DNA of 64,000 nt from Bacteroidota bacterium (GCA_016711825.1 JADJSG010000007.1:248001-312000); one strand, 5' to 3'. Positions 19,325 through 28,999 are shown, numbered from the stretch's first letter. The notes: generated from the letters alone by a model not told the origin. Numbers and translations are program-made.

Positions 19325-21259
19325 GTGATATCAAGAAGTACAATACAAAAAGTAAATGATACTGCCGACCTCCTCGATGTAGTAGGTTCTTTTATTAAAT
19401 TAAAAAAAAGAGGGACTAATTATATTGGCAATTGTCCCTTTCACAACGAAAAAACACCTTCATTTACGGTTTCTGCGGCTAAAGGCATTTACAAGTGTTT
19501 TGGTTGTGGCAAAGCAGGCAATGTCATTACATTTGTGCAGGAACATGAAAAGCTAAGTTACCCGGAAGCAATTGTGTGGTTGGCGAAAAGGTATCATATT
19601 GAGGTAGAGGAAACGCATCAAAGCAATGTAGAAAAAGAACAACGCCTGGAAGAAGAAAGTTTACGAATCGTCAATCAGTTTGCCACTACCTATTTTCAAC
19701 AAAATCTTCAAGGAGATGAAGGTGTTGCCATTGGACTTTCCTATTTTAAAGAAAGGGGTTTTAGAAAAGAAACCATCGAAAAATTCCAGCTGGGGTATTG
19801 TGTTGAAAACCGTGAAGATTTGCCAAACGTAGCCATTGCCAAAGGTTATCAAAAAGAACTGCTGCTCAAAGCAGGCTTGATATATGAACGAAATCAACAC
19901 TTAAGTGCTGTGTACGCAGGCCGAGTGACTTTCCCCATTCATAACCAAAGTGGTCGGGTAATCGGTTTTGGGGCTCGAATACTTAAAAGCAACGAAAAAT
20001 CGCCTAAGTATATTAATACCCCCGAAAATGAAATCTATTCGAAAAGTAAAACATTGTATGGGCTTTACTTTGCTAAAAATGCATTAAGTAAACAAAATGA
20101 ATGTTTACTGGTAGAAGGCTATACAGATGTGATTTCGTTGCATCAAACAGGTATTGAAAACGTGGTAGCGAGTAGCGGAACTTCATTGACAGAGGAACAA
20201 CTTAAACTGATTAAACGTTTTACTTCAAACTTAACCATTTTGTATGATGGTGATGCTGCAGGTATTAAAGCCGCTTTACGAGGCTTAGATATGGCAATTG
20301 AACAAGGAATGAATGTACATGTGGTATTATTGCCCGATAATCATGACCCTGACAGTTATGTGCAACAAGTAGGTGTTGAAAATTTCAATCAATTTATCGC
20401 CAACAATAAAAAAGATATCATTGTTTTTAAACTGGAAGTTTCACTCAAAGAAGCGCAAAATGATACCGTCAAAAAAACAATCCTGATCAATGAAATCGCT
20501 GAAACGCTTTCGAAGATAAATCGCCTGGAAGATTTTAGCAAACAACAGGACTATATCAGACGTTGTGCTCAATTGTTGCAAATAGAAGAAGAAGGACTCA
20601 TTTCTTTGGTCAATAAAAAGATCAGAGAGAAGGTTGTAAAACGTGAACAAATTAGCGAACAGGATGCCAAAGAATTAGAACAACAAGCACAAACCGAAAC
20701 CATTCATTCGCAGCCTCTTGCAACCGATTTATTAAAAAAAGATTACTTACAAGAAAAAGGCCTGGTAAAAATATTGTTGGAATATGGCGACAAGCCCTAT
20801 GATGAGGCCTTGAGTATTGCTGATTATATTCGACTTAAAGTTGGTGATGCTGATTTTGCAAATGAGATTTGGCAAAAAACCTATCAGTTATATTATCATT
20901 TATTAGATAGCAGTCTTCAATACCCTGACATCAAAACGTTTACCTACCACGATGACGAACTCATTAGAAGTGCCGCGATTGAAGCACTCTATTTTCCGTA
21001 TGAGCTCAGTGACAATTGGGAACTGAAACACCAAATCAAAACCCCCAGCCGCGAAATGATGTTTATGCAGGATATTGACAATACAGTGGTTTATTTTTTA
21101 TTACGTAAAATCAAATCTACCTATATCGAATTGATGGATGAACTGAAAACCACCCATGACAATTTAGACGAAGAGATGATATTGCAAACCTCATTGCTGG
21201 AACTTAAACGCAACGAGATAGCCTTGTTAGAGCATTTTAAAACGGTATTGACAAGATAA
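19325..21259 (+). CDS. dnaG: DNA primase
   Basis: Synthesises RNA primers at the replication fork. The protein has 644 residues and starts at GTG. The N-terminal CHC2 zinc ribbon is CPFHNEKTPSFTV...YKCFGCGKAGN (about residues 38-65). The RNA polymerase domain has LKERGF-like YFKERGFRKE, GRVTFPIHNQSGRVIGFGARI and YTDVISLHQTGIENVVASSGTSLT, with the Toprim LYDGDAAGIKA and LPDNHDPDSYV. The C terminus is the usual variable helicase-binding region. It converges with dnaA, with 54 bp between stops. Confidence 0.95.
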   Translation: MISRSTIQKVNDTADLLDVVGSFIKLKKRGTNYIGNCPFHNEKTPSFTVSAAKGIYKCFGCGKAGNVITFVQEHEKLSYPEAIVWLAKRYHIEVEETHQSNVEKEQRLEEESLRIVNQFATTYFQQNLQGDEGVAIGLSYFKERGFRKETIEKFQLGYCVENREDLPNVAIAKGYQKELLLKAGLIYERNQHLSAVYAGRVTFPIHNQSGRVIGFGARILKSNEKSPKYINTPENEIYSKSKTLYGLYFAKNALSKQNECLLVEGYTDVISLHQTGIENVVASSGTSLTEEQLKLIKRFTSNLTILYDGDAAGIKAALRGLDMAIEQGMNVHVVLLPDNHDPDSYVQQVGVENFNQFIANNKKDIIVFKLEVSLKEAQNDTVKKTILINEIAETLSKINRLEDFSKQQDYIRRCAQLLQIEEEGLISLVNKKIREKVVKREQISEQDAKELEQQAQTETIHSQPLATDLLKKDYLQEKGLVKILLEYGDKPYDEALSIADYIRLKVGDADFANEIWQKTYQLYYHLLDSSLQYPDIKTFTYHDDELIRSAAIEALYFPYELSDNWELKHQIKTPSREMMFMQDIDNTVVYFLLRKIKSTYIELMDELKTTHDNLDEEMILQTSLLELKRNEIALLEHFKTVLTR

Positions 21260-21313
21260 GGTTTTTGCAATTATTCTTTTAAAACATTTACCATAAAGTG
21301 TTAAATATCAACA

Positions 21314-22753
21314 CTATATAGCTGCCAATTGCACCTTTTGTTGCAATTCTTTTACTTGTTCACGTATCAAGGTATCGGTATCCATTAAGTCTTTGACAGT
21401 TTGACAACTGTGTATAACGGTGGTGTGATCTCTCCCACCAAAATGATCACCAATGGTTTTGAGTGAATTTTTAGTAAACTGTTTGGCTAAGAACATAGAA
21501 ATCTGACGAGCTTGTACAATCTCTCTTTTACGAGTTTTTGCTTGCAATTTATCGTAAGAAATATCATAATAATCACAAACCATTTTTTGGATATTGTCTA
21601 TGGTAATTTCTTTTGAAGAGGTTTTTACGATGTTGCGTAATACTTTTTTAGCCAGTTCTAAATCAATTTCTCTTTTGACCAACGAAGAATTAGCAAGTAA
21701 CGAAATCAATGCGCCTTCCATTTCACGTACATTATTTTGCACATTATATGCGAGGTATTTTACCACTTCATTGGGAAGTTCAAGACCGTCATTGCGCATT
21801 TTATGTTCTAAAATAGCCATACGGGTATCAAAGTCTGGTATTTGCAAGTCGGCACTCAATCCCCATCTAAATCGTGATAACAAACGCTCCTGCATGCCAT
21901 CTAAATCTTTGGGCGGCTTATCGCTTGTAAGTATCAGTTGTTTGCCATTTTGGTGTAGATGATTAAAAATAGAGAAAAAAGCATCTTGCGATTTGATGGC
22001 GGGTGCAAAATATTGAACATCATCAATAATCAATACATCAATGAGTTGATAAAAATTGATAAAGTCGTTGATTTCATTATTTTTCGAATGTTCGATAAAC
22101 TGATGAATAAATTTTTCAGCGCTTACATACAAAACCGTTTTATTGGGATGCAATCTTTTGGTTTCGTTGCCTATCGCATGTACAAGATGTGTTTTACCTA
22201 ATCCTGCACTGCTATAAATAACCAATGGATTAAATGAAGTTCCACCCGGTTTTTGGGCCACGGCTATACCTGCACTTCGCGCTAATCGATTACATTCACC
22301 TTCAACAAACGCTTCAAACGTGTGGTTTGGATTGAGTTGTGGATCAATTTGCGAACGTTTTAACCCAGGAATGACGAAAGGGTTTTTGATACCATGCTCA
22401 TTATTCCCAATTTGGGCATCTACATAATTATTTGAAAGTTGTGCTTGCTGATGGCTACTTGCCGGCATTCGAATAGCTGCTGGATTTTTTTTGGATTGGT
22501 TTTCCATCAAAATTCTGTATTCTAACTTCGCATCTTTTCCTAATTCGCGTTTAATGGTTTTGGCAATCAATTCTACATAATGTTCTTCGAGCCATTCGTA
22601 AAAAAATTGACTAGGCACTTCAATCACTAATACATTGTTTTCAAGAGCTACTGGTTTGATAGGTTCAAACCATGTTCTGTATGATTGCCAACTGATATTA
22701 TCTTTTATGATTTTCAAACAATTTTCCCATATTTTCTCAAAAGACTTTATCAT
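21314..22753 (-). CDS. dnaA: Chromosomal replication initiator DnaA
   Basis: AAA+ initiator of 479 residues. Domain I is at residues 1-80 (WENCLKIIKDNISWQSYRTWFEPI). Domain II is a short variable linker. Domain III has the Walker A region YSSAGLGKTHLVHAIGNE, Walker B VLIIDDVQYF and the arginine-finger-area ERLLSRFRWGL. Domain IV ends with the DnaA-box reader FGGRDHTTVIHSCQTV. The length is normal. The neighbours are dnaG and a 5'-nucleotidase pair, not dnaN/recF. I see only one DnaA-box-like string upstream, so an origin here is not supported. Confidence 0.97.
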   Translation of the reverse strand: MIKSFEKIWENCLKIIKDNISWQSYRTWFEPIKPVALENNVLVIEVPSQFFYEWLEEHYVELIAKTIKRELGKDAKLEYRILMENQSKKNPAAIRMPASSHQQAQLSNNYVDAQIGNNEHGIKNPFVIPGLKRSQIDPQLNPNHTFEAFVEGECNRLARSAGIAVAQKPGGTSFNPLVIYSSAGLGKTHLVHAIGNETKRLHPNKTVLYVSAEKFIHQFIEHSKNNEINDFINFYQLIDVLIIDDVQYFAPAIKSQDAFFSIFNHLHQNGKQLILTSDKPPKDLDGMQERLLSRFRWGLSADLQIPDFDTRMAILEHKMRNDGLELPNEVVKYLAYNVQNNVREMEGALISLLANSSLVKREIDLELAKKVLRNIVKTSSKEITIDNIQKMVCDYYDISYDKLQAKTRKREIVQARQISMFLAKQFTKNSLKTIGDHFGGRDHTTVIHSCQTVKDLMDTDTLIREQVKELQQKVQLAAI

Positions 22754-22817
22754 GTGTGTTTATACTAATTTTATTGGGTTAAGCAATTAATTTTACTTTA
22801 TTTTTTTATCAAGGTAA

Positions 22818-22826
22818 TGTGAATAA
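22818..22826 (-). promoter_or_regulatory. Single DnaA-box match upstream of dnaA
   Basis: TTATTCACA on the minus strand fits TTATNCACA and lies 65 bp before the dnaA start. It may serve autoregulation. A single nine-base match can occur by chance. Confidence 0.3.
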
Positions 22827-22881
22827 ATCATTTTCCTTTCAGAGAACGAAAGTGGTAATTTTTTGTTGAAAAAAAAAATTT

Positions 22882-23823
22882 TTATATCCGATTTTCTTTC
22901 ACTTTTATCGCCGATGTTTTTGAAACATAGTCATAGTGCTTTTTATAATCAAAAAAAATATTTATCCGACCAAGATTTATTCCAGCCCAACCTACCTGAT
23001 TAATGATTACCTCTTGATTTATTCGATTTTTTAGCTTATGAGGTTCTTCTAAAAAGGTATGTGTATGCCCACCAATAATGAGATTAATATGTTCACTTTC
23101 TCTTGCCAATATTTTGTCAGAAACCTTGTCAGTATTGTATTCGAAGCCAAGATGAGAAAGACAAATAATAAAATCACATCGTTTTTTATGTTTTAAAAAA
23201 TAAGCTGTTTCGTTGGCATGTTGTATGGGATTGTTATACACAATGTTGCCAAAAAGTTGATCAGGTACCAAACCGTTTAATTCGATACCAACACCCAAAA
23301 TGCCAATTTTTATTTTTCCTTTTCGAATAATGGTATATGGTTTTACGATGTTTTCTAAACTTGTCCCATTAAAATCATAATTACAATTTACGAAGGGGAA
23401 ATCTGCATGTTCCATTTGCTTAACTAATCCATCAAGTCCGTTGTCAAAATCGTGGTTGCCTAGGGTCGCAGCTTCATACTGCAACATACTCATCACTTTC
23501 ATTTCTGGCTCGCCTTTGTAATAATTAAAATACGGGGTGCCTTGAAAAATGTCACCTGCATCGAGCAAAAGGGTATATTCCTCCTCTTTTCTTATGGCTG
23601 AAATGAGTTTTTCACGGGCTACTACCCCACCCAGTCCCTGGTATTTGCTGCCATCCATTGGAAATGGGTCAAGCCTGCTATGCACATCATTGGTATGAAG
23701 GATACTCAGGGATTGTTCCATTTGATCAGCTGCCATTGCCTCAAAAGGAAATTGCGACGCAGCAAGCAAAGTGGCAGCAGTGGCTGATTGAGACAGAAAC
23801 TTTCTTCTATTGATCATGTTCAA
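22882..23823 (-). CDS. Tat-exported metallophosphatase (5'-nucleotidase N-terminal domain)
   Basis: Calcineurin-like phosphoesterase of 313 residues corresponding to the N-terminal catalytic domain of UshA-type 5'-nucleotidases. A twin-arginine signal (INRRKFLSQSA, cleavage near AMAA) predicts export as a folded metalloprotein. Metal-binding motifs are ILHTNDVHS, LLDAGDIFQG, TLGNHDFDNG and the C-terminal CLSHLGFEYNTD with IIGGHTHTF. The C-terminal nucleotide-binding domain is missing here but encoded by the gene immediately upstream on the same strand, six bases away. The two proteins probably act together on periplasmic nucleotides. Confidence 0.85.
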   Translation of the reverse strand: MNMINRRKFLSQSATAATLLAASQFPFEAMAADQMEQSLSILHTNDVHSRLDPFPMDGSKYQGLGGVVAREKLISAIRKEEEYTLLLDAGDIFQGTPYFNYYKGEPEMKVMSMLQYEAATLGNHDFDNGLDGLVKQMEHADFPFVNCNYDFNGTSLENIVKPYTIIRKGKIKIGILGVGIELNGLVPDQLFGNIVYNNPIQHANETAYFLKHKKRCDFIICLSHLGFEYNTDKVSDKILARESEHINLIIGGHTHTFLEEPHKLKNRINQEVIINQVGWAGINLGRINIFFDYKKHYDYVSKTSAIKVKENRI

Positions 23824-23829
23824 ATATTT

Positions 23830-24603
23830 TTATTCATGTGTTGTATAATAACCTACTCGGTAGAGCACTTTATGTTTTTGAATGTATGCAATCATTAAAT
23901 CTCTGATTAAAACCCCTGTATTGACTCGCTTACATGGCTTTAAAAATGAACAATTGTCTCCCCCATTGGCAATATAATCGTTGGTAGCTACAATATAGAT
24001 TGAATCTGGATTTACAAATGATTGCTGTATCAGCAATGTCATTTCCCCCATCTTACTTTCAACATATGTTGTATCTGAATAATATACTTGATTGTTTTGA
24101 TTGGTTTGAAACTTCATTTGTTTCCGAATAGGCCAGCCACCCGCACTATCAATGAAAGAGATCCATTGTTGTAAAATCGAACCTTTCACTGCTAACAAAA
24201 CCAGTTCATTATCAAAGGGGAGCAATTCAAACACTTTCCCTGTGGTAACAGGTCCTTTTTTGATTTCAGGAATCCGAATACCTCCAAAATTACATATCGC
24301 ATTGCAAGAAGAAGCATTCAATTCCTTTGCTTTTTCAAACATTGCATCCACCACCAATAAACCTAAGCTGCCACTGGGTTTTTCTTTGATAAAATCACTT
24401 TCCGCCATTCCTATCACTTCATTCATCCGTTTGTCAAGACTGTCACGATAAGGTTTTAAGTATAGTTCAATACTTGTGAGTGTATCATTTTCGCTTTTTT
24501 CTATTTTATACTTCTTGGCAGAACTCGAAATTGCTTCATAGGGTGTTTTGCATGAAGCAAAAATGGCTATCACAAGCAATAGAAAATGTGTATAAGTTTT
24601 CAT
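23830..24603 (-). CDS. 5'-nucleotidase C-terminal domain lipoprotein
   Basis: Lipoprotein of 257 residues with a signal ending IFASC (Cys at about residue 18). Residues 60-250 match the UshA C-terminal substrate-binding domain: LGLLVVDAMFEKAKEL, AICNFGGIRIPEIKKGPVTTGKVFELLPFDNELVLLAVKG and VATNDYIANGGDNCSFL. The domain lacks metal-binding residues, so it should need the separately encoded metallophosphatase. It is the first gene of this two-gene operon. Confidence 0.85.
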   Translation of the reverse strand: MKTYTHFLLLVIAIFASCKTPYEAISSSAKKYKIEKSENDTLTSIELYLKPYRDSLDKRMNEVIGMAESDFIKEKPSGSLGLLVVDAMFEKAKELNASSCNAICNFGGIRIPEIKKGPVTTGKVFELLPFDNELVLLAVKGSILQQWISFIDSAGGWPIRKQMKFQTNQNNQVYYSDTTYVESKMGEMTLLIQQSFVNPDSIYIVATNDYIANGGDNCSFLKPCKRVNTGVLIRDLMIAYIQKHKVLYRVGYYTTHE

Positions 24604-24670
24604 ATGGCAAATATTCTGTAAAATACTAAAAAAAACTAACTTCGCTTCTTAAATTTAAAAATTACATATT

Positions 24671-25051
24671 ATGGCCTCATTTGAATTCTCAGGAAAATTA
24701 AAAGTAAAAGGAAACACGCAAGTAGTAAGCGACAAATTCTCTAAAAGAGACTTAGTAGTTACTACCGATGAGCAATATCCCCAGTTTATTTCATTGCAAT
24801 TAACACAAGACAAATGTGCATTGTTAGATGCATACCAAATTGGTGATGATTTAAAACTATCTGTTAACCTTCGTGGTAGAGAATGGACGGCACCTGATGG
24901 AGCTGTTAAATATTTCAATACATTAGACGTTTGGAGAATAGAAAAAGTGGGGGCTGCTGCACCTCAACAAAATAATAATAGTAGCATGGCTCCTGCAGCG
25001 CAGGAAGCTGTTATTTCTTCAAGCGATCAAAGTGATGATTTGCCGTTTTAA
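24671..25051 (+). CDS. DUF3127 OB-fold-like protein
   Basis: A 126-residue Bacteroidota protein of the DUF3127 family. Conserved pieces are FEFSGKLKVKGNTQVVSDKFSKRDLVVTT, YPQFISLQLTQDKC, GDDLKLSVNLRGREW and KYFNTLDVWRIE. A low-complexity Asn/Ser/Ala linker leads to an acidic end, SDDLPF, reminiscent of the protein-interaction tip of single-strand binding protein SSB. A role in nucleic acid binding is therefore an inference. A TAACTTCG -7-like string lies about 27 bp upstream. REP-like palindromes follow directly. Confidence 0.8.
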   Translation: MASFEFSGKLKVKGNTQVVSDKFSKRDLVVTTDEQYPQFISLQLTQDKCALLDAYQIGDDLKLSVNLRGREWTAPDGAVKYFNTLDVWRIEKVGAAAPQQNNNSSMAPAAQEAVISSSDQSDDLPF

Positions 25052-25073
25052 TGCTTAAAAGCCGATTGTTTAT

Positions 25074-25106
25074 AACGCTGGCAGGGTCCCATATCCTGCC
25101 AGCGTT
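25074..25106. repeat. REP-like palindrome 1
   Basis: Perfect 12-bp arms AACGCTGGCAGG and CCTGCCAGCGTT with a 9-nt loop. Same family as the palindromes at 25159, 25249 and 26052, which flank a RAYT-like transposase relic. It lies 23 bp after the DUF3127 stop and may act as its terminator. Confidence 0.8.
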
Positions 25107-25158
25107 TGTCATTTAGGCCTTGGAATACTACAAACGTTAGGCATTGCGCTTAAGTATT

Positions 25159-25191
25159 AACGCTGGCAGGGTTTTGAACCCTGCCAGCGTT
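25159..25191. repeat. REP-like palindrome 2
   Basis: Perfect 15-bp arms AACGCTGGCAGGGTT and AACCCTGCCAGCGTT with a 3-nt loop, the best-preserved copy. A degenerate half copy (CAAACGTTAGGC) lies just before it. Confidence 0.85.
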
Positions 25192-25248
25192 AGACATTAT
25201 GCTATGTAAATTAACAAGAGTACGTTGTTGCACATGAGATACTTTAAT

Positions 25249-25279
25249 ACGCTGGCAGGGTTTGGGACCCTGCCAGCGT
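25249..25279. repeat. REP-like palindrome 3
   Basis: Perfect 13-bp arms ACGCTGGCAGGGT and ACCCTGCCAGCGT with a 5-nt loop. Confidence 0.8.
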
Positions 25280-25295
25280 TATGCATGCGCTGAGG

Positions 25296-25359
25296 CGGGG
25301 GGGGGTGTGGGGCCTTTGGGTTGGGTTTTCGGGGGGAGGGTTTGAAACCCGCCAGCGTT
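25296..25359. other. G-rich garbled tract over a fourth palindrome
   Basis: Runs of nine, six and five G with almost no C interrupt the A-T-rich context. The right arm of a palindrome (AAACCC then GCCAGCGTT) is intact at 25345-25359, but its left arm is replaced by G-runs. This looks like a sequencing or consensus failure in a hairpin rather than real sequence. Confidence 0.55.
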
Positions 25360-25419
25360 ATCATTAGGTTTTGTGACACTACAAGCGATATTTATTTTAT
25401 TTTGTTTTGTATTTTAGCA

Positions 25420-25927
25420 TGATGAAAAAGAACAAAACCTACTATCTCCTGATAGATATTATCATCTATTTAATAGGGGAATTAATAAAGAGAGCATATT
25501 TAAAACAGAAAACAATAACAACTACTTTTACAGAAACTATTCCAGCATTCAAAATCAGTTGCTGATGTATATTGTTACAGTTTATTACAAAACCATTTTC
25601 ATATTCTTATAAAAACTAAGACTGAAGATGAAATAAGAATAATTTTACCGAGGAAAATACTTGATTAAAAAATCTGAATTATTAATAAGTAAACAATTTT
25701 CAAATCTTTTTAATGCTTATGCTCAGGCATTTAATAAAATGTATAATCGAACAGGAGGCCTCTTTGAAGAACCTTTTAGACGAAAAGAAATTTTGTCAGA
25801 CGAACAATTGACCGAAACTATATTATATATTCATCTTAATCCACTAAAACATAAATTACAAATCAATTACATGGAATATAAATTTTCTAGTTTTCAATCA
25901 ATTTTACAAAATTCAATCCAAATATGA
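25420..25927 (+). pseudogene. Decayed REP-associated tyrosine transposase (RAYT/Y1)
   Basis: Pieces of a Y1 (IS200-like, REP-associated) transposase appear in two frames. Around 25448 one frame reads PDRYYHLFNRGINKESIFKT. The other reads YSLLQNHFHILIKTKTEDE, with the HUH metal motif HFH at 25594-25602. From 25661 the first frame resumes with SKQFSNLFNAYAQAFNKMYN, which includes the probable catalytic Tyr, then GGLFEEPFRRKEI and ILYIHLNPLKHK. At least two indels (near 25560 and 25660) break it and no good start codon is seen, so it is inactive unless these are sequence errors. Palindromes on both sides are its likely REP substrates. Confidence 0.75.
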
Positions 25928-26051
25928 ATGCACAAAAGGTAATACAGTGGTTTGGAAACAAGCAAGACTATATAAAAGCACATGAAATGAAAAGTATAAA
26001 GTTTCTATAACGGTTTACAACCCTAAGAGCATTATGCATTAGTGGTCATAA

Positions 26052-26084
26052 AACGCTGGCAGGGATTAAAACCCTGCCAGCGTT
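26052..26084. repeat. REP-like palindrome 5, other side of the RAYT relic
   Basis: Perfect 13-bp arms AACGCTGGCAGGG and CCCTGCCAGCGTT with a 7-nt loop. A degenerate copy (GGTTTGGAACCCTGCAAACG) follows at about 26094. Confidence 0.85.
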
Positions 26085-26313
26085 AAGCAATAGCGGTTTG
26101 GAACCCTGCAAACGTTAAGCATTCATAGAATTACAAATACTGAGCCTTATCCGCGATGGTATCGTTATCCATACATAAGCGAACAGCGTAAAGTAGTTGT
26201 AAATAGTGACCAGTACATGTGATAAAAACATTCCAAAAAAAATGCCCTCATTTCTGATGGCATTTTCCTGTTCATATTACTGATTTTTCTTAATTCAATA
26301 AGATACAAATATC

Positions 26314-28506
26314 CTATCGCAAAAACAACATTTCTCTGTATTTTGGCAAGGCCCATAACTTATCATCTACAATCAGTTCTAACTTATCGGCATGATAACG
26401 GATGGTATCAAAATAAGGTTTTACCTCATCGCAATAAGCAACAGCTCGTTTATGCATATCATCTAGGTTATTGGCTTTTTTACGAGCTTCAATCATTTGT
26501 TCTACATGGTCGCTGATGGCATTGATATGTTTTGAAATCACTTCAATAATTTCTAATTGAGAACGATACGATTCAGGTTTAAGACCAATATCTTTCAACC
26601 CTTTTACATTTTCAATCAATGTATTTTGGTATTGAATAGATGGAGGCAATATAGAGTTGCTTGCTAAATAGCCCATGAGACGTGCTTCAATTTGTACTTT
26701 CTTTACATATTCTTCCAGCATGATTTCATGACGAGCTTCTGTTTCGATATGGGTAAAGATGCCATGATTTTTAAACAAATCTTTGGTTTTGTCTTTACCA
26801 AACACATCCAAAGCCCTGGGGGTATCTTTAAAATTGTTTAATCCACGTTTAGCTGCTTCTTGCGCCCAGGCCTCGCTGTAGTTATCACCTTCGAAACAAA
26901 TATTTTTACTATCAGTGATGTATTTGCGAATGACTTGTAAAATAGCGATTTCTTTTTTATCGCCTTTTTCCATCAATGCTTCCACTTCTTTCTTAAAATT
27001 GATTAAGGTATCGGCCATAATGGTATTGAGGATGGTCATAGGCCAAGCACAATTGGCTGATGAACCTACTGCGCGAAATTCAAATTTATTTCCTGTAAAG
27101 GCAAAAGGGCTTGTGCGATTTCGGTCGGTATTATCCATCAAAAGCTCAGGAATATTTTTATGAATATCCATTTTCAATATCACCTCATCCTGTTCTGAAA
27201 ACTTACCTGTCACCCTTGTTTCCACTTCATTGAGCACATCTGTCAAATACTTACCAATAAATACGGAGATGATTGCTGGTGGAGCCTCATTGGCACCCAA
27301 TCGATGGTCATTATTAGAAGATGCTATGGATGCTCTTAATAAATCTGCATGGTCATGCACTGCTTTTAAAACATTGACAAAAAAGGTCAGAAACATCAGA
27401 TTTGTACGTGGTGTTTTACCAGGTGCTAAAAGATTGATGCCTGTATCTGTTGCCAAGCTCCAGTTATTGTGTTTGCCGCTCCCGTTTACACCAGCAAAAG
27501 GCTTTTCGTGCATCAATACTTTCAATTTATGACGTTTAGCCACCCGATTCATTACATCCATCAAAAGCGAGTTATGATCAACAGCAATATTTACTTCTTC
27601 AAAAATAGGTGCACATTCAAATTGTGATGGTGCCACTTCATTGTGACGAGTTCTTAATGGAATACCCAATTTATAGGCTTCTTGTTCAAAATCTTGCATG
27701 TAGGCAAACACTCTTTCAGGAATGGCTCCAAAATAATGGTCATCTAATTGTTGCCCTTTGGCAGGGGTATGACCATACAATGTACGGCCTGTAGCTAATA
27801 TATCGGGACGTGCATTGGCTAATGACTCTTCAATCACAAAGTATTCTTGTTCCCAACCCAAGGTAGGTGCAACACGAGAAATATTTTTATCAAATAAGTG
27901 ACAAACATCTAATGAAGCTTTATTGACCAAGTCTAATGCTTTTAACAATGGGGTTTTGGTGTCTAAGGACTCACCAGAATACGATATAAAAATTGTAGGG
28001 ATACACATTGTTTTTCCCATTGCTGTTTCTAAAATAAAAGCAGGCGATGTAGGATCCCAGGCTGTATAACCTCTGGCTTCGAAAGTGGCACGAATACCAC
28101 CATTGGGGAAACTGGATGCATCAGGTTCTTGTTGTGTAAGTGCATCTCCATCAAATATTTCCAAAGGAGTACCATCTCCTTTTAAGGTAAAAAATGAATC
28201 GTGTTTTTCAGCTGTTCCACCAGTTAAAGGTTGAAACCAATGGGTAAAATGGGTTACACCTTTTTCCATTGCCCAGGCTTTCATTCCATTGGCAATTTGT
28301 TCAGCCATTTTACGATCAATTTTACTTCCTGTTTTGATACTATTGGTCAAACTTTTATACGCTTCATCGCTCAAATATTCACGCTGCGATTTGGCTGTAA
28401 ATACATTACTTGCAAATAATGAGGTTATTTTTTTATTGTCATAACCCAGAATTTCTTTTTCGCCATTTTGTAAATTTTTTATGGCATTGAAACGTAAATT
28501 GCTCAT
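26314..28506 (-). CDS. glnN: Glutamine synthetase type III
   Basis: Ammonia-assimilating enzyme of 730 residues, the size of the GSIII/GlnN class of Bacteroidota and cyanobacteria rather than the 450-470 of GSI. Family landmarks include FTHWFQPLTGGTAEKHDSF, FPNGGIRATFEARGYTAWDP, GWEQEYFVIE, the catalytic RHNEVAPSQFECAPIFEEVN and GVNGSGKHNNWS, and the nucleotide-site region NRTSPFAFTGNKFEFRAVGSS. I start at MSNLRFNAIKN; the seven-residue upstream extension is not conserved-looking. It is monocistronic, with an AT-rich upstream region. Confidence 0.95.
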   Translation of the reverse strand: MSNLRFNAIKNLQNGEKEILGYDNKKITSLFASNVFTAKSQREYLSDEAYKSLTNSIKTGSKIDRKMAEQIANGMKAWAMEKGVTHFTHWFQPLTGGTAEKHDSFFTLKGDGTPLEIFDGDALTQQEPDASSFPNGGIRATFEARGYTAWDPTSPAFILETAMGKTMCIPTIFISYSGESLDTKTPLLKALDLVNKASLDVCHLFDKNISRVAPTLGWEQEYFVIEESLANARPDILATGRTLYGHTPAKGQQLDDHYFGAIPERVFAYMQDFEQEAYKLGIPLRTRHNEVAPSQFECAPIFEEVNIAVDHNSLLMDVMNRVAKRHKLKVLMHEKPFAGVNGSGKHNNWSLATDTGINLLAPGKTPRTNLMFLTFFVNVLKAVHDHADLLRASIASSNNDHRLGANEAPPAIISVFIGKYLTDVLNEVETRVTGKFSEQDEVILKMDIHKNIPELLMDNTDRNRTSPFAFTGNKFEFRAVGSSANCAWPMTILNTIMADTLINFKKEVEALMEKGDKKEIAILQVIRKYITDSKNICFEGDNYSEAWAQEAAKRGLNNFKDTPRALDVFGKDKTKDLFKNHGIFTHIETEARHEIMLEEYVKKVQIEARLMGYLASNSILPPSIQYQNTLIENVKGLKDIGLKPESYRSQLEIIEVISKHINAISDHVEQMIEARKKANNLDDMHKRAVAYCDEVKPYFDTIRYHADKLELIVDDKLWALPKYREMLFLR

Positions 28507-28893
28507 TTTTTTATATTTTGAGTGCAAATAAATGAATTATTTTTGACACTAACTTCATTTTTATGCATTTTTTTAAAAAATAATACACATTATAATTTTT
28601 TATATACATAAATAATCATTCAAAACTGGTGTATCATTTGAGCAATTTGATTAGAGTCAGTTTTATAGAATTAAGTGGCTCTCGCAATTATTAGGCAATT
28701 ATAAATGCTAAACAAAGTCCTCAAAAAGGTTTTAAGCAATCAATCATAAAATCAATTTTTACATCACTGGTTCGGCATTATGGGTAGCGAAACTTGATGC
28801 CACACATTTTCTTATAATCGGGAACAGATTTATGCTATACATTGGAGTTATTAGGTCTAATAGATTTTGACAACTGAAATTTACACATAAGTA

Positions 28894-28999
28894 ATACCAA
28901 ATGTATTTAATAAGCAGACTGAAAAAATTCGGCAGAATGTCTACACAAAATACATTTAAGCTCATAACAAATGGACTACCTTTAATGTATCTTTGGTAT
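28894..28999 (+). repeat. MITE-like 106-bp element, copy B
   Basis: Starts ATACCAAATG and ends CTTTGGTAT, forming imperfect terminal inverted repeats. It is homologous along its full length to the reverse complement of 8904-9008. An internal inverted pair, AAATGTATTT and AAATACATTT, suggests RNA or DNA folding. The surrounding 28507-29193 gap has no other gene that I can support. Confidence 0.6.

Noticed and set aside
22753..22882. Replication origin upstream of dnaA
   Set aside because: Only one DnaA-box-like string and a short gap; no cluster of boxes or unwinding element.
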